Notes: a model not told the origin generated them from the sequence alone. Counted from the first letter of the stretch, positions 16,499 through 25,189 are shown. The stretch is 64,000 nt of DNA from DASXKD01 sp963806145 (GCA_963806145.1 CAWDXD010000049.1:36551-100550), one strand, 5' to 3'. Program-made: numbers and translations.

Positions 16499-18504
16499 GG
16501 GCCTTCTCCTTGTTGCTGCTCCTGCGCGGGCTGGACCGTCTGGGTGACCGTGCCGCCGCTGCTGGCCGTCACCGGCCCCGTCATGGTGCCGTAGTTGATC
16601 ACCGATGAGTTGTTGACGATGTTGCTGATGGCGCTCACATAGGCGCTCGTGTCCACTCCCTTGGCACGCAAGAAGTCGAAGACTGTGTCGGTCAGCATCC
16701 GCTCGATGATGTGTGTGTATTTGACCACGTCGAGAACCTGGATATAGGTGTGTGGCCTGGCTGCGGCGCCAATCTGACGCACGCTTTGCCGCACGCCCAC
16801 GTCGCCGAACAGATAGTCGTCGGACGACGAGACCTCCGCCGCGAATGCCCGTTGCTCGCGCCTGATCTGCCGCAGCGTGCGGAACAGCATGAAGGGAGCG
16901 CCGGCCAGGTTGCCGAACATCGTCGTGGCGGTCTCCAGCAGCACCTTCGTCATGAAGGTCCCGGAGGAGGTCTTCGGCAGCCGGTCGATGATGTGGTACC
17001 CGCGGTGGATGGGCGGCAGCACGGTGGTCACGAACTGGAGGTAGAGCATCCGTCCCTCGACCGCGACGTACACGAAGGCCGAGATCGCGACCTCCTGGTC
17101 GACGCCCGCGATGACGTCCTGACCACCGCTATGCACGGCCTGGCCCCGGTCACTGACCGACAGCCGCTGGTAGTAGCGCATGCCTGCCTGTGGATGCCGG
17201 ATCAGTGCATCGATCGCCTGCGGCCTGGCCAGCGAGTACGGCACCTTCTGGGCGGGGTCGATCAGCGGGCCGTCCCAGCTGCGCAGTCCTTCGCCGACGA
17301 CGTGATCTTCGACCGTCAAGGCCGAGACGCGCTCGTTCGGGGGGAGCCCGGGGTCGTTGAGCATGAGCAGGCGCTCACGGATGAACTGCTGGAGTTCCAC
17401 GGGGTCGACGGGCACGTACCGCCGGCGTGGCGGCTGAGCGGACATCTCCTGGCCGGCCGGCCGCGCCCGGTCCAGTTCGATCGCGACCGACCACGCCCGG
17501 TTGATCCGGCCGGTGCCGATGAACGGGTTCTCCCCCGAGTAGAGGGTCACGTTGCCCCACTGGGCCGCCTCGACCTGTGCGATGCGGTCCTCCACGTCGG
17601 GGTTCGCCCGGCCGAACCGGGCAGGCCTGGCGTCGGGGCGCAGTTGCTCGCTCAGCGTGCGGTACTTGACGGAGGTGTAGACGGCCACCGTGGCCCCGAC
17701 CGCGATCAGGATGAGCACGAGCTCGGTCAGGAATGCGGCTCCCGCCAGCCCGGCCGGGCCGACGCTACCCGCCGCCGACCCGGTGGTGGCGAGGCTGCGG
17801 AGCCCGTTGACCACGACGATGAGCCCGATCAGCCCGGCCACGACGAGCAGCGCTGCCACGACGCCGGCCGCGATCCCGATCTTCGCTCCGGCTGACCGGC
17901 GCTGCCAGGATGGCCCCCGGATCATCCCAAGGGCGAACGCGATGATCAGGACCGCGATCGTCGGTGCCGTCGCAAGCACCAGGCCGAGCACCAGGATGGC
18001 GGTGAGCACGCCGTCCCGGATCAGCGCGATTTTCCGGGCCTGCAGGCAGTGCCGGACGATCGGGCCCAGATCGATGTCTACCGAGGGAGCGACCGCCCGG
18101 TGCGTCGCCACCAGTTCCCCGATGACCTCGTTGGCATACCCAGGGTCCAGGTAGGCGGCGGCGCACAGGTAGCGGGTCGGGTTGCTCGGCGGCCCGGCCG
18201 GCCGCCGGGAAGCGTGACCGAAAAACCGCGCGGACAGGGCGGTGTGCGCGCCGGTCGGCGGGGCGGGCTCCAACCGGTCCTGTTGCACGGTCGTGGCGAC
18301 GGCTGGGGGCGATGCCTCGCCCCATCCGCCGGCCCGTCCCCGCGGGGGTGGCGGGGTCGGCGGGGTCGGCGGAGTTGCCGGCCAGCCGGCCGGCGGGGGC
18401 GTTCCGGCCGTGCGGCCATTCGAGGTGGGCGCGCCGCAGTTGCCGCAGAACTGGTCGCCCTCGCCCAGCGCCAGGCCGCACCCGGCGCAGCTTGATAGTG
18501 CCAC
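16495..18504 (-). CDS. Zinc-ribbon membrane protein, C-terminal NYGTMTGPV motif
   Basis: A 669-residue protein. An N-terminal zinc ribbon (CAGC at 6-9, CGNC at 20-23) is followed by a Pro-rich linker (about 35-60). Three or four TM helices lie around 165-280 (LTAILVLGLVLATAPTIAVL, then VVAALLVVAGLIGLIVVV, then LTELVLILIAVGATVAVY). A cytoplasmic alpha/beta region of about 370 residues ends in the SVINYGTMTGPVTAS motif. I recognise the overall type from actinomycete genomes but no assigned function. It overlaps the downstream small gene and lies 54 bp after a second zinc-ribbon gene, forming a three-gene minus-strand operon (19482 to 16109). Confidence 0.7.
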   Translation of the reverse strand: MALSSCAGCGLALGEGDQFCGNCGAPTSNGRTAGTPPPAGWPATPPTPPTPPPPRGRAGGWGEASPPAVATTVQQDRLEPAPPTGAHTALSARFFGHASRRPAGPPSNPTRYLCAAAYLDPGYANEVIGELVATHRAVAPSVDIDLGPIVRHCLQARKIALIRDGVLTAILVLGLVLATAPTIAVLIIAFALGMIRGPSWQRRSAGAKIGIAAGVVAALLVVAGLIGLIVVVNGLRSLATTGSAAGSVGPAGLAGAAFLTELVLILIAVGATVAVYTSVKYRTLSEQLRPDARPARFGRANPDVEDRIAQVEAAQWGNVTLYSGENPFIGTGRINRAWSVAIELDRARPAGQEMSAQPPRRRYVPVDPVELQQFIRERLLMLNDPGLPPNERVSALTVEDHVVGEGLRSWDGPLIDPAQKVPYSLARPQAIDALIRHPQAGMRYYQRLSVSDRGQAVHSGGQDVIAGVDQEVAISAFVYVAVEGRMLYLQFVTTVLPPIHRGYHIIDRLPKTSSGTFMTKVLLETATTMFGNLAGAPFMLFRTLRQIRREQRAFAAEVSSSDDYLFGDVGVRQSVRQIGAAARPHTYIQVLDVVKYTHIIERMLTDTVFDFLRAKGVDTSAYVSAISNIVNNSSVINYGTMTGPVTASSGGTVTQTVQPAQEQQQGEGP

Positions 18505-18558
18505 TAGGTTCTCCTGGTCAATCCCGTGGATACGGTGCCCGGGGGTGTTTGTCAGGGG

Positions 18559-19482
18559 TCATGGGCATGGTGCATAGATCGGGTGATAACCGGGCAGCGC
18601 CGGCACCATCGTGTATCCGGGGCCGGCGGGCTGCAGGTAAAGGGAGACGCGCCAGCGGGTACACGATTCCTGGCCGTTGACGCTGTCCCCCGGGTCTTGA
18701 TGGCTGGTGAAGGTCACCGCCGCTACGGTGTCCCCGCCAGCGGTGTAGATGCGTTTTAGCTTTTCCGCGGAGTCCGAGGTAGAGCGGTATCCGCGGATGA
18801 AATCCCGGCGCGTGTAGGTTGCCTGCGCCTGCGGGCCGAGAAGGCTCAGGTATGCGTGGTAGTCACGTGAATTGATCGCGGTGAAGTATGTCTCGAGAAA
18901 TGACACGACGGCCGCTTGCTGCGGGTTGCCGGCCGCCGCGGCGCTGACGGCGACCGTGTCGCTGGCAAGCGGTTGCGTCGGCGAGGGAGACGGGGTCGGC
19001 GCCGGCGTCGTCGGGGCGGGGGCCGGCGAGTGGCTGCCGTCGTTGGCCCGGCCGGTGTGGGAGCGCTCCGTGGTTCCGCCGGACTGCGCCTGGCTGGGCG
19101 CCGTGCCGTGCCGGTGAACCAGCAGGATGCCACCCGCTGTCGCGGCGCCCACGGCCACGACGGTGCAAGCCGCGATCAGGGCGAACCGGGATCCGCGGCC
19201 CGTTCGGCGTTCCGGTGGCGGGCCCGCCCACGGCGGTTGGCCCTGGGGAGGCGGATCCACGGTATGCACCGGCGGCAGGCCCGGCGGATCCCGGTACGAC
19301 GCCGGCAGAGTGGCGTCCGGCGGGATACCGGCCGCCGTGGGCGCGTCGTCCGGGAGTGACTGCTGGCCGGTGTCCGCCGCGCTCGAATCAGCGTGCCCGG
19401 GTTGCGCCAGCGGATTTCCGCAGCCCGTGCAGAATTTCGTGCCCTCGGCCACCGGGCGCCCGCATCTGGTGCAGAACTGCAC
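18559..19482 (-). CDS. Zinc-ribbon, single-TM protein with extracytoplasmic NTF2/SnoaL-like domain
   Basis: A 307-residue protein. The zinc ribbon CTRC (4-7) and CTGC (18-21) sits at the N-terminus. After a Pro-rich linker comes one TM helix (about 100-122, FALIAACTVVAVGAATAGGILL), a Thr/Pro/Ser-rich stalk (about 140-175), and a C-terminal domain starting VVSFLETYFTAINSRDYHAYLSLL, typical of NTF2-like folds. The ribbon would be cytosolic and the NTF2-like part outside. It is the first gene of the zinc-ribbon operon; function unknown. Confidence 0.7.
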   Translation of the reverse strand: MQFCTRCGRPVAEGTKFCTGCGNPLAQPGHADSSAADTGQQSLPDDAPTAAGIPPDATLPASYRDPPGLPPVHTVDPPPQGQPPWAGPPPERRTGRGSRFALIAACTVVAVGAATAGGILLVHRHGTAPSQAQSGGTTERSHTGRANDGSHSPAPAPTTPAPTPSPSPTQPLASDTVAVSAAAAGNPQQAAVVSFLETYFTAINSRDYHAYLSLLGPQAQATYTRRDFIRGYRSTSDSAEKLKRIYTAGGDTVAAVTFTSHQDPGDSVNGQESCTRWRVSLYLQPAGPGYTMVPALPGYHPIYAPCP

Positions 19483-19824
19483 GGTCCCCCCCGTGTCCTC
19501 AGTCCCCTCGCCGCACTCGTCCCTGCGGCCGCACTGATGATCTGAGAAGATTATGCGGCCTCAGTAACATCCGCGCCAGCGACGAAAAGGTGTGACTTTT
19601 GTTTCCGCAGGCGGGGTGAACCGGCGGGCCGGCCGAAGTGCGGGGCATTGCCGTGCACCGGGGATGGACGGGTACATTCTCGACATTGCCTGCATAGGTG
19701 ATTTACCGGTATTAATTACGCCAAGGCCGGGCCGGGGCCGGATCCGGGAATGGCCGCCTCGACCGCGTTGGAGGCCCGGAAGAAGCGGGCGCGAACGGAC
19801 CGGGCGCACCGCGCCTACGGCGGA
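19483..19824. other. Intergenic region upstream of the zinc-ribbon operon
   Basis: 342 bp between the 3' end of the mimR-type gene and the first zinc-ribbon gene (both minus strand). It holds an AT-rich island at about 19696-19722 (ATAGGTGATTTACCGGTATT) and a short dyad AAAAG-GTGTGA-CTTTT near 19587, both plausible promoter parts for the zinc-ribbon operon. No credible coding sequence is seen. Confidence 0.4.
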
Positions 19825-21627
19825 TCAGCGCGCGGGGATGACGATGCCGTAGCCGTGGATCTTCCGGTAGATCGTCGCCCGGGACATGCCGAGCGACTCG
19901 GCCGCCTTGGCCTTGTTACCGCCGGAGTCCAGCAGGCTCTGCACGATCGCGTCGCGCTCCAGCGCCTCCAGCGGGCTGAGCCGGCGGCGGCTGACCGTCC
20001 AGCACTCGGGCGGCAGGTCGCCCGGCTCGATGGAGCCGACCCGCTTGCGGGCCACGATGCGCCGCATCACCTGCCAGAGCTGCTCGATGTTGCCGGGCCA
20101 GGCGGACCTGGCGAGCAGTTGCATGGCCTCGGGGGAGCAGGTGAGCCTGCCGTGCTGGCTGAGCTTGCCCATGAAAAACTGCACCAGCTCGGGCAGGTCT
20201 TCGACGTGGTGGCGCAGCGGCGGCAGCGCGACCGTGCGCGGGAACGAGCGGAGCAGTTCGGTCAGGCTCGCGGTGCTGTCGCCCGGGTTCCTGGTGACCG
20301 CGACCCGCTGGGTGTCCTGCCGCCCGGCCGCCCGCGCCTCCTGCAGCGCGCCCGCCAGGACGTGCGCCTGCCGCGCGGTGAGCCGGTCGATGTGCCTGAT
20401 CACCAGGTCGCCTTCGCCGTCCAGCAGGGCGCGCCTGGCCCGCACCAGCCAGTCCGGTGCGGTGGCCTCCGCGGCGTCGAGCACGCTGAACCGGCCCGAC
20501 GGGTCGCGCCGCTGGTGCACGGCGCGGAGCAGGGCGAGCTTGCCCACGCCCGGCTCGCCCTCGACCACCAGCCATTCCCCGGTCTCGTAGACCTGCTGGC
20601 AGCCGCGCAGCCACAGCGCGCCGGAGCCGACGATGCCGGGCAGCAGCATCAGCGCCGCGTGCGAGGTGTCCGCCGCCGGGTGACGCGGGGCCGGCTCGAT
20701 GAGCTTGACGTGCACGACGCCGCCGGCCGAGGCCGCCCGGCCCTCGATCACGCCGCGGGTGGGCCGGCAGTACATCCTGGCGGTGAGGCCGGTCGGCAGC
20801 TCGACCTCGACCGCGCCCGGCCGGCCGGTGCCCAGGGCCTCGCCGGCCTGCCCGAGCAGCACCGCCTGGTCACCGGGGTCCAGCACCTGGCGGGCGCGGT
20901 CGTTCATCATCACCACGTCGTTGTTCAGGGCGAGCACGATGCCGTTGGTGCGGCGGCAGGCACGCAGGTACTCCTGCAGCAGTTCGAGCTCCTGGGCACT
21001 GGAGTCGGCCAGCAGGGCCTGGGTGATCTGGTCCGCCGTGGTCTTCACCAGGGCGACGAGCAGCGGGTCGGCGTCCTTCCGCCAGCAGGTCAGGTCCACC
21101 GCGCCGACCGTCTTGCCGGTGATCGGATGGTGGATCGGCACCCCGGCGCAGGCGAGATCCTCCAGGTGCTCCGCGTAATGCTCATGACCGAAGACATGCG
21201 TGGGCTGGCCGCCCTCCAGGGCGGTGCCGATGCCGTTGGTGCCGACGAGTTCCTCGGCGTAGCTGAACCCCGGCGCCAGCTTGACCCCGTCGAGGTGGCG
21301 TTCCAGGTCGGGGTCGGCGGTCAGCCGGGCCAGCACCACCCCGGACGGGTCGGTCAGGATGACGCTGATCGGCTGCCCGTCCACGTTCTCGCGCAGGTGC
21401 CGGAGCACCGGCATGGCGCTGCGGGTCAGCGGGGTGTCCAGGTCGGGGTCGCGCACGTAGGACAGTTCGATGCGGTCCGCGGGCACGTTCCAGTCCCGGG
21501 AGCGCCACCAGGATGCCAGGATCGGATCCCGCACCTGGTGCGGCTCCACTGGCTCCCTGGTCAGGAATTTCTCCCTGGTCTGAGCCAGCCGGCCGCTTTC
21601 CGGCGCGCGCCAGAAGCGGGATGGCAT
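19825..21627 (-). CDS. mimR: MimR/AcoR-type transcriptional activator (GAF, degenerate AAA+, Fis HTH)
   Basis: A 600-residue regulator. A GAF-like sensor covers about 80-205 (FSYAEELVGTNGIGTALEGG is the hallmark of AcoR/MimR-type activators). An AAA+ region covers about 320-520, with Walker A GEPGVGKLALL and the late WPGNIEQL motif. A Fis-type HTH closes the protein (SGGNKAKAAESLGMSRATIY, about 568-590). The sigma-54-contacting GAFTGA loop is absent and the Walker B is degenerate (LVIRHID), so it cannot act as a classical sigma-54 activator. It is divergent from the monooxygenase operon, which it presumably controls. Start ATG 21627 has SD GGAGGCGCC 2-3 nt upstream and a GGGAGGCAGGAGG block. 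Confidence 0.88.
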   Translation of the reverse strand: MPSRFWRAPESGRLAQTREKFLTREPVEPHQVRDPILASWWRSRDWNVPADRIELSYVRDPDLDTPLTRSAMPVLRHLRENVDGQPISVILTDPSGVVLARLTADPDLERHLDGVKLAPGFSYAEELVGTNGIGTALEGGQPTHVFGHEHYAEHLEDLACAGVPIHHPITGKTVGAVDLTCWRKDADPLLVALVKTTADQITQALLADSSAQELELLQEYLRACRRTNGIVLALNNDVVMMNDRARQVLDPGDQAVLLGQAGEALGTGRPGAVEVELPTGLTARMYCRPTRGVIEGRAASAGGVVHVKLIEPAPRHPAADTSHAALMLLPGIVGSGALWLRGCQQVYETGEWLVVEGEPGVGKLALLRAVHQRRDPSGRFSVLDAAEATAPDWLVRARRALLDGEGDLVIRHIDRLTARQAHVLAGALQEARAAGRQDTQRVAVTRNPGDSTASLTELLRSFPRTVALPPLRHHVEDLPELVQFFMGKLSQHGRLTCSPEAMQLLARSAWPGNIEQLWQVMRRIVARKRVGSIEPGDLPPECWTVSRRRLSPLEALERDAIVQSLLDSGGNKAKAAESLGMSRATIYRKIHGYGIVIPAR

Positions 21628-21681
21628 GGCGCCTCCTGCCTCCCGCCCGCCGCGGGGCCACCTAACCCGCGGGGCCCGGGT

Positions 21682-21718
21682 TGTGAGGCGTTGTACTGCA
21701 GGTGTGGCCTGCCTCACA
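21682..21718. promoter_or_regulatory. Inverted repeat TGTGAGGC-N21-GCCTCACA upstream of mimR
   Basis: Perfect 8-bp arms at 21682-21689 and 21711-21718, 55-91 bp upstream of the mimR start. It may be an operator or an mRNA stem in the mimR leader; there is no direct evidence which. Confidence 0.4.
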
Positions 21719-21744
21719 CGATAACCGCCTGCCAGCGGTGCTAT

Positions 21745-21759
21745 GTCTCATGTTGAGAC
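21745..21759. promoter_or_regulatory. Dyad GTCTCA-TGT-TGAGAC, copy 1 (activator site candidate)
   Basis: A perfect 6-bp dyad in the mimR/ORF85 divergent region. The 15-bp string TGTCTCATGTTGAGA (21744-21758) recurs exactly at 22106-22120 before mimA. Symmetric sites in front of both transcription units are what an upstream-binding activator such as MimR would need (inference). Confidence 0.6.
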
Positions 21760-21829
21760 CGCCGAGGTGCGGCATGGGGCGTTGGATGCTTGAGCATCTC
21801 CGCGTCCGCGCGCGCCCAGGGAGGTGGCG

Positions 21830-22087
21830 ATGGCCGAGCCCAGCGAGCCGCCGGTCGAGACGTACAACCCCTGGAGCATCGTCAACCTGGTCTTTCACCA
21901 CCTCGCTGACCAGGGACTACACCCCATGCTCGGCGAGTCAGGAGACCCGGGAGAGCCGGCCGCCGAGCTGCTGCGAGCCCTCGGAATCGAGCCGGCCGCG
22001 GAAGGGAACCGGCAGGTCATGGCCGCCGTCCGGGTCCATCTGGAGCAAATCCGCACCGCGGTTCTCGGCGAGTCCGACGCTTCCTGA
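21830..22087 (+). CDS. Conserved small hypothetical protein between activator and monooxygenase
   Basis: An 85-residue acidic, soluble protein with no recognised domain. It reads TYNPWSIVNLVFHHLADQGL in the first third, then a Gly/Asp/Pro turn, then helices AAELLRALGI and MAAVRVHLEQIRTAVLG. The start ATG 21830 has a strong SD GGGAGGTGGCG, and codon use is that of real genes here. It lies between two copies of the same dyad and precedes mimA on the same strand. A role in regulation or assembly of the monooxygenase is possible but unproven. Confidence 0.7.
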   Translation: MAEPSEPPVETYNPWSIVNLVFHHLADQGLHPMLGESGDPGEPAAELLRALGIEPAAEGNRQVMAAVRVHLEQIRTAVLGESDAS

Positions 22088-22105
22088 GCGTCCCCGCCCC
22101 CCGGC

Positions 22106-22120
22106 TGTCTCATGTTGAGA
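22106..22120. promoter_or_regulatory. Dyad TGTCTCATGTTGAGA, copy 2, upstream of mimA
   Basis: An exact 15-bp repeat of the site at 21744-21758, here with 5-bp dyad arms (TCTCA-TGT-TGAGA). It lies 181 bp before the mimA start, a distance suited to an enhancer-type activator site. Confidence 0.6.
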
Positions 22121-22300
22121 GCGCCGTGACCGCGTTCTCGGGTTGTCATTCCCCCTATGGGAGGTATCGGGCTGCCGCACTCGCGCGCGCTCCGGCACGG
22201 CCTTGGGCTGGCACAGATACCGGCGAGCAGCGCCGATGGGCAGCCCCCCGCAGACGACGCGCGGCAGGACCCCCCGACGCGCGGAAGGGCGAGGTGACAG

Positions 22301-23953
22301 ATGAGTCGCCAAAGCGTGGCTAAGGCACACCAGAAGATCCAGGAACTGGCCTGGGAACCGATGTACCACGAGCCGGTGTCCCAGTACGGCACGGACTACA
22401 CGTTCCAGAAGGCCGCCAAGAAGGACCCGCTGAAGCAGGTCCTGCGGTCCTACTTCCCGATGCAGGAGGAGAAGGACCACCGCGTGTACGGCGCCCAGGA
22501 CGGTGCCATCCGCGGCAACATGTTCCGCCAGGTGCAAGAGCGCTGGCTGGAATGGCAGAAGCTGTTCTTGTCCATCATCCCGCTGCCGGAGATCTCCGCG
22601 GCGCGGGCCATGCCGCTGCTGTTCCGCACGGTCCCCAACCCGGAGCTGCACAACGGCCAGGCGATCCAGATGATCGACGAGGTACGGCACTCGACGATCC
22701 AGCAGAATCTCAAGCGCCTGTACATGAACAACTACATCGACCCGGCCGGCTTCAACTCCAGCCTGCGCAACTTCCAGAACGACTACTGCGGGACGATCGG
22801 CCGGCAGTTCGCCGAGGGCTTCATCACCGGTGACGCGATCACCGCGGCGAGCATCTACCTGACCATCGTGGCCGAGACGGCCTTCACGAACACGCTGTTC
22901 GTGGCCATGCCGGCCGAGGCCGCGGCGAATGGCGACTACCTGCTGCCGACGGTGTTCCACTCGGTGCAGTCCGACGAGTCCCGGCACATCAGCAACGGCT
23001 ACGCGACGCTGCTGATGGCGCTCGCCGACGAGAGCAACCACCAGCTTCTCGAGCGTGACCTGCGCTACGCCTGGTGGAACAACCACCGCGTGGTGGACGC
23101 GGCCATCGGCACGTTCATCGAGTACGGCACCAAGGACCGGCGCAAGGACCGCGAGTCCTACGCCGAGATGTGGCGGCGGTGGATCTACGACGACTACTAC
23201 CGCAGCTACCTGGTGCCGCTGGAGAAGTACGGCCTGGTCATCCCGCACGACCTCATCGAGGAGGCGTGGAACCAGATCTGGAACAAGGGCTACGTGCACG
23301 AGGTCGCGCAGTTCTTCGCCACGGGCTGGCTGGCCAACTACTGGCGGATCGACCCGATGACCGACAAAGACTTCGAGTGGTTCGAGTACAAGTACCCCGG
23401 CTGGTACGACCGGTACGGCAAGTGGTGGGAGAACTACAACCGGCTGTCCCGGCCGAACGGGCACCACCCGATCGTCGCCGAGGACGTGGACTACCAGTAC
23501 CCGCACCGCTGCTGGACCTGCATGGTCCCCTGCCTGGTCCGCGAGGACATGGTCGTCGACCAGGTCGACGGCCAGTGGCGGACCTACTGCCACGAGGAGT
23601 GCCGGTGGACCGATGCGGTCGCCTTCCGGCCGACCTACCAGGGCCGGGCCACCCCGAACATGGGCCAGCTCATCGGCCACCGTGAGTGGGAGACGCTCTA
23701 CCACGGCTGGAACTGGGCCGACGTGGTGTCCGACATGGGCTACGTCCGTGACGACGGCAAGACCATGGTGGCGCAGCCGCACCTGGACCTGGGCGACCCG
23801 AAGAAGATGTGGACGCTGGACCACCTGCGCCGGATGGCGCCGGTGCAGAGCCCGAACGTCCTGCTGAACCAGATGTCCGACGAGGAGCGCGCGGCGTTCC
23901 ACGCCAACTACGTGCGCGGCGGCCCGGCCCGGCCCGCCCCCGCGGAGGACTAG
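22301..23953 (+). CDS. mimA: Propane-type soluble di-iron monooxygenase, hydroxylase large (alpha) subunit
   Basis: A 550-residue subunit that holds the di-iron centre oxidising propane, acetone or related small substrates with O2. Iron ligands fit the toluene/propane monooxygenase family: Glu97 (LPEISAARAM), Glu127/His130 (DEVRH), Glu192 (VAETAFT) and Glu226/His229 (DESRH). The 30- and 34-residue spacings match. A Cys-rich CWTCMVPC...YCHEEC module (about 404-430) is the YHS-like zinc element seen in these alpha subunits. Start ATG 22301 follows GAGGTGACAG. It is the first gene of the enzyme operon; a strong stem-loop follows it. Distinction between the names prmA and mimA rests on the neighbourhood (amidohydrolase, MIP18, ADH, GroEL). 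Confidence 0.94.
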   Translation: MSRQSVAKAHQKIQELAWEPMYHEPVSQYGTDYTFQKAAKKDPLKQVLRSYFPMQEEKDHRVYGAQDGAIRGNMFRQVQERWLEWQKLFLSIIPLPEISAARAMPLLFRTVPNPELHNGQAIQMIDEVRHSTIQQNLKRLYMNNYIDPAGFNSSLRNFQNDYCGTIGRQFAEGFITGDAITAASIYLTIVAETAFTNTLFVAMPAEAAANGDYLLPTVFHSVQSDESRHISNGYATLLMALADESNHQLLERDLRYAWWNNHRVVDAAIGTFIEYGTKDRRKDRESYAEMWRRWIYDDYYRSYLVPLEKYGLVIPHDLIEEAWNQIWNKGYVHEVAQFFATGWLANYWRIDPMTDKDFEWFEYKYPGWYDRYGKWWENYNRLSRPNGHHPIVAEDVDYQYPHRCWTCMVPCLVREDMVVDQVDGQWRTYCHEECRWTDAVAFRPTYQGRATPNMGQLIGHREWETLYHGWNWADVVSDMGYVRDDGKTMVAQPHLDLGDPKKMWTLDHLRRMAPVQSPNVLLNQMSDEERAAFHANYVRGGPARPAPAED

Positions 23954-23954
23954 C

Positions 23955-24018
23955 CCGGGGATCCGGGGCGGGCCGCGGCCGGTGCCGCGGCCCGCCCGCA
24001 CCCCCGTGCGATCCCCGG
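23955..24018 (+). promoter_or_regulatory. Nested intercistronic stem-loop between mimA and mimB
   Basis: The inner stem has 14-bp perfect arms, 23966-23979 and 23984-23997, with a 4-nt CGGT loop, entirely G/C. An outer 9-bp stem, CCGGGGATC (23955-23963) with GATCCCCGG (24010-24018), encloses it. There is no U-tract. It begins immediately after the mimA stop, so it could stabilise the mimA 3' end or lower readthrough into mimB. Confidence 0.75.
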
Positions 24019-24070
24019 CCGCCCGCGGCCGGCCCCGGCCCGTCACGCCAGCGCAACCCCCGAGGGAGTC

Positions 24071-25120
24071 ATGGGCGACAAGCACGTGGTGCGCTTCGAG
24101 CCCGTCGGCATCGAGATCGAGGTCGGCGAGGAGCAGACGATCCTGCGCGCCGCCTTCGAGCAGGGCGTCATGCTCATGCACGGCTGCAAGGAAGGGCAGT
24201 GCTCCTCCTGCAAGTCGTTCGTGCTCGACGGCGACGACATCGAACTCGACAGGTATTCCACATTCGCGCTGCCCGACTTCGAGAAGGACGAGGGCTACAC
24301 CCTGCTGTGCCGGGCGCACGCCTACGAGGACCTCACCATCGAGTTGCTCAACTACGACGAGGAGATGATCCGTTCCGGCCTGCCGATCATGCAGGCGGTC
24401 GCGCAGGTGGTGTCCAAGGACCCCGTCACCCACGACATGCGGCACCTGGTGCTGCGGCTGGTCGAGCCCGCGGACGTCAAGTTCTTCCCCGGGCAGTACA
24501 TGGACATCGAGATCCCCGGGTCCGGGGCGACCCGCTCGTTCTCCATGGCGAACACCTCGGCACGGGACAGCGGGCAGCTCGAGTTCGTCATCAAGGTCTA
24601 CCCGGACGGAGTGTTCTCCCACTTCCTCGACACCACGCTGCGGGTGGGCGACCAGCTCAACCTCAGCGGCCCTTACGGGGTGTTCACCCTGCGCGAGGGT
24701 GACGAAGACCTCATCTTCGTCGGCGGCGGGGCCGGGATGGCACCGATCCTGTCGCTGCTGCGGTCCATGGCCGAGCGCGGCATCACCCGCAAGGCCACCT
24801 ACTACTACGGCGCCCGCGGCAGTCGCGACCTGTGCTTCGAGTCAGAGCTGCGGGCGCTGGCGGAGGCGATCCCGGGGTTCCGCTACATCCCGGCGCTGTC
24901 CGAGCCGGCCGATGAGGACCACTGGGACGGCGAGACCGGCCTGATCACCGACGTGCTCCGGCGGCACGAGACGGCCGGCCTGGCCAAGGCACACGCCTAC
25001 GTCTGCGGCCCACCCCCGATGGTCGAGGCGGCGATTCCGCTGCTCGGCCAGCTCGGCGTGGCGGAGAAGCGCATCTACTACGACAAGTTCACCACGACCG
25101 GCGATCCCGAGGAGGGGTGA
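24071..25120 (+). CDS. mimB: Propane-type monooxygenase NADH reductase subunit
   Basis: A 349-residue electron-transfer protein feeding the hydroxylase. A plant-type 2Fe-2S domain (1-100) has Cys39, Cys44 and Cys47 (GCKEGQCSSC) and Cys80 (LLCRAHAY). The FAD domain holds RSFSMAN (RxxS), and the NAD domain holds FVGGGAGMAPILSLL and AYVCGPPPM. Length and order match MmoC/PrmB reductases. Start ATG 24071 has SD GAGGGAGTC. It is separated from mimA by 117 bp with the stem-loop, and from mimC by 69 bp. Confidence 0.93.
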   Translation: MGDKHVVRFEPVGIEIEVGEEQTILRAAFEQGVMLMHGCKEGQCSSCKSFVLDGDDIELDRYSTFALPDFEKDEGYTLLCRAHAYEDLTIELLNYDEEMIRSGLPIMQAVAQVVSKDPVTHDMRHLVLRLVEPADVKFFPGQYMDIEIPGSGATRSFSMANTSARDSGQLEFVIKVYPDGVFSHFLDTTLRVGDQLNLSGPYGVFTLREGDEDLIFVGGGAGMAPILSLLRSMAERGITRKATYYYGARGSRDLCFESELRALAEAIPGFRYIPALSEPADEDHWDGETGLITDVLRRHETAGLAKAHAYVCGPPPMVEAAIPLLGQLGVAEKRIYYDKFTTTGDPEEG

Positions 25121-25189
25121 GGCCCGTGCCAGATCCGCCGGTGGCCGGCAGCTCCACGGCCCTCGTATCGCAATAAAAGGAGAGAACCC

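Noticed and set aside
22209..22225. TGGCAC upstream of mimA as a sigma-54 -24 element
   Set aside because: The required -12 TTGC(A/T) is absent at the right distance, and the activator lacks GAFTGA.
21938..24622. Very long minus-strand open frame opposite mimA and mimB
   Set aside because: Shadow of the high-GC third-position bias. It shows no domain, overlaps two well-supported genes and has V/R/G/H-rich composition typical of antisense frames.
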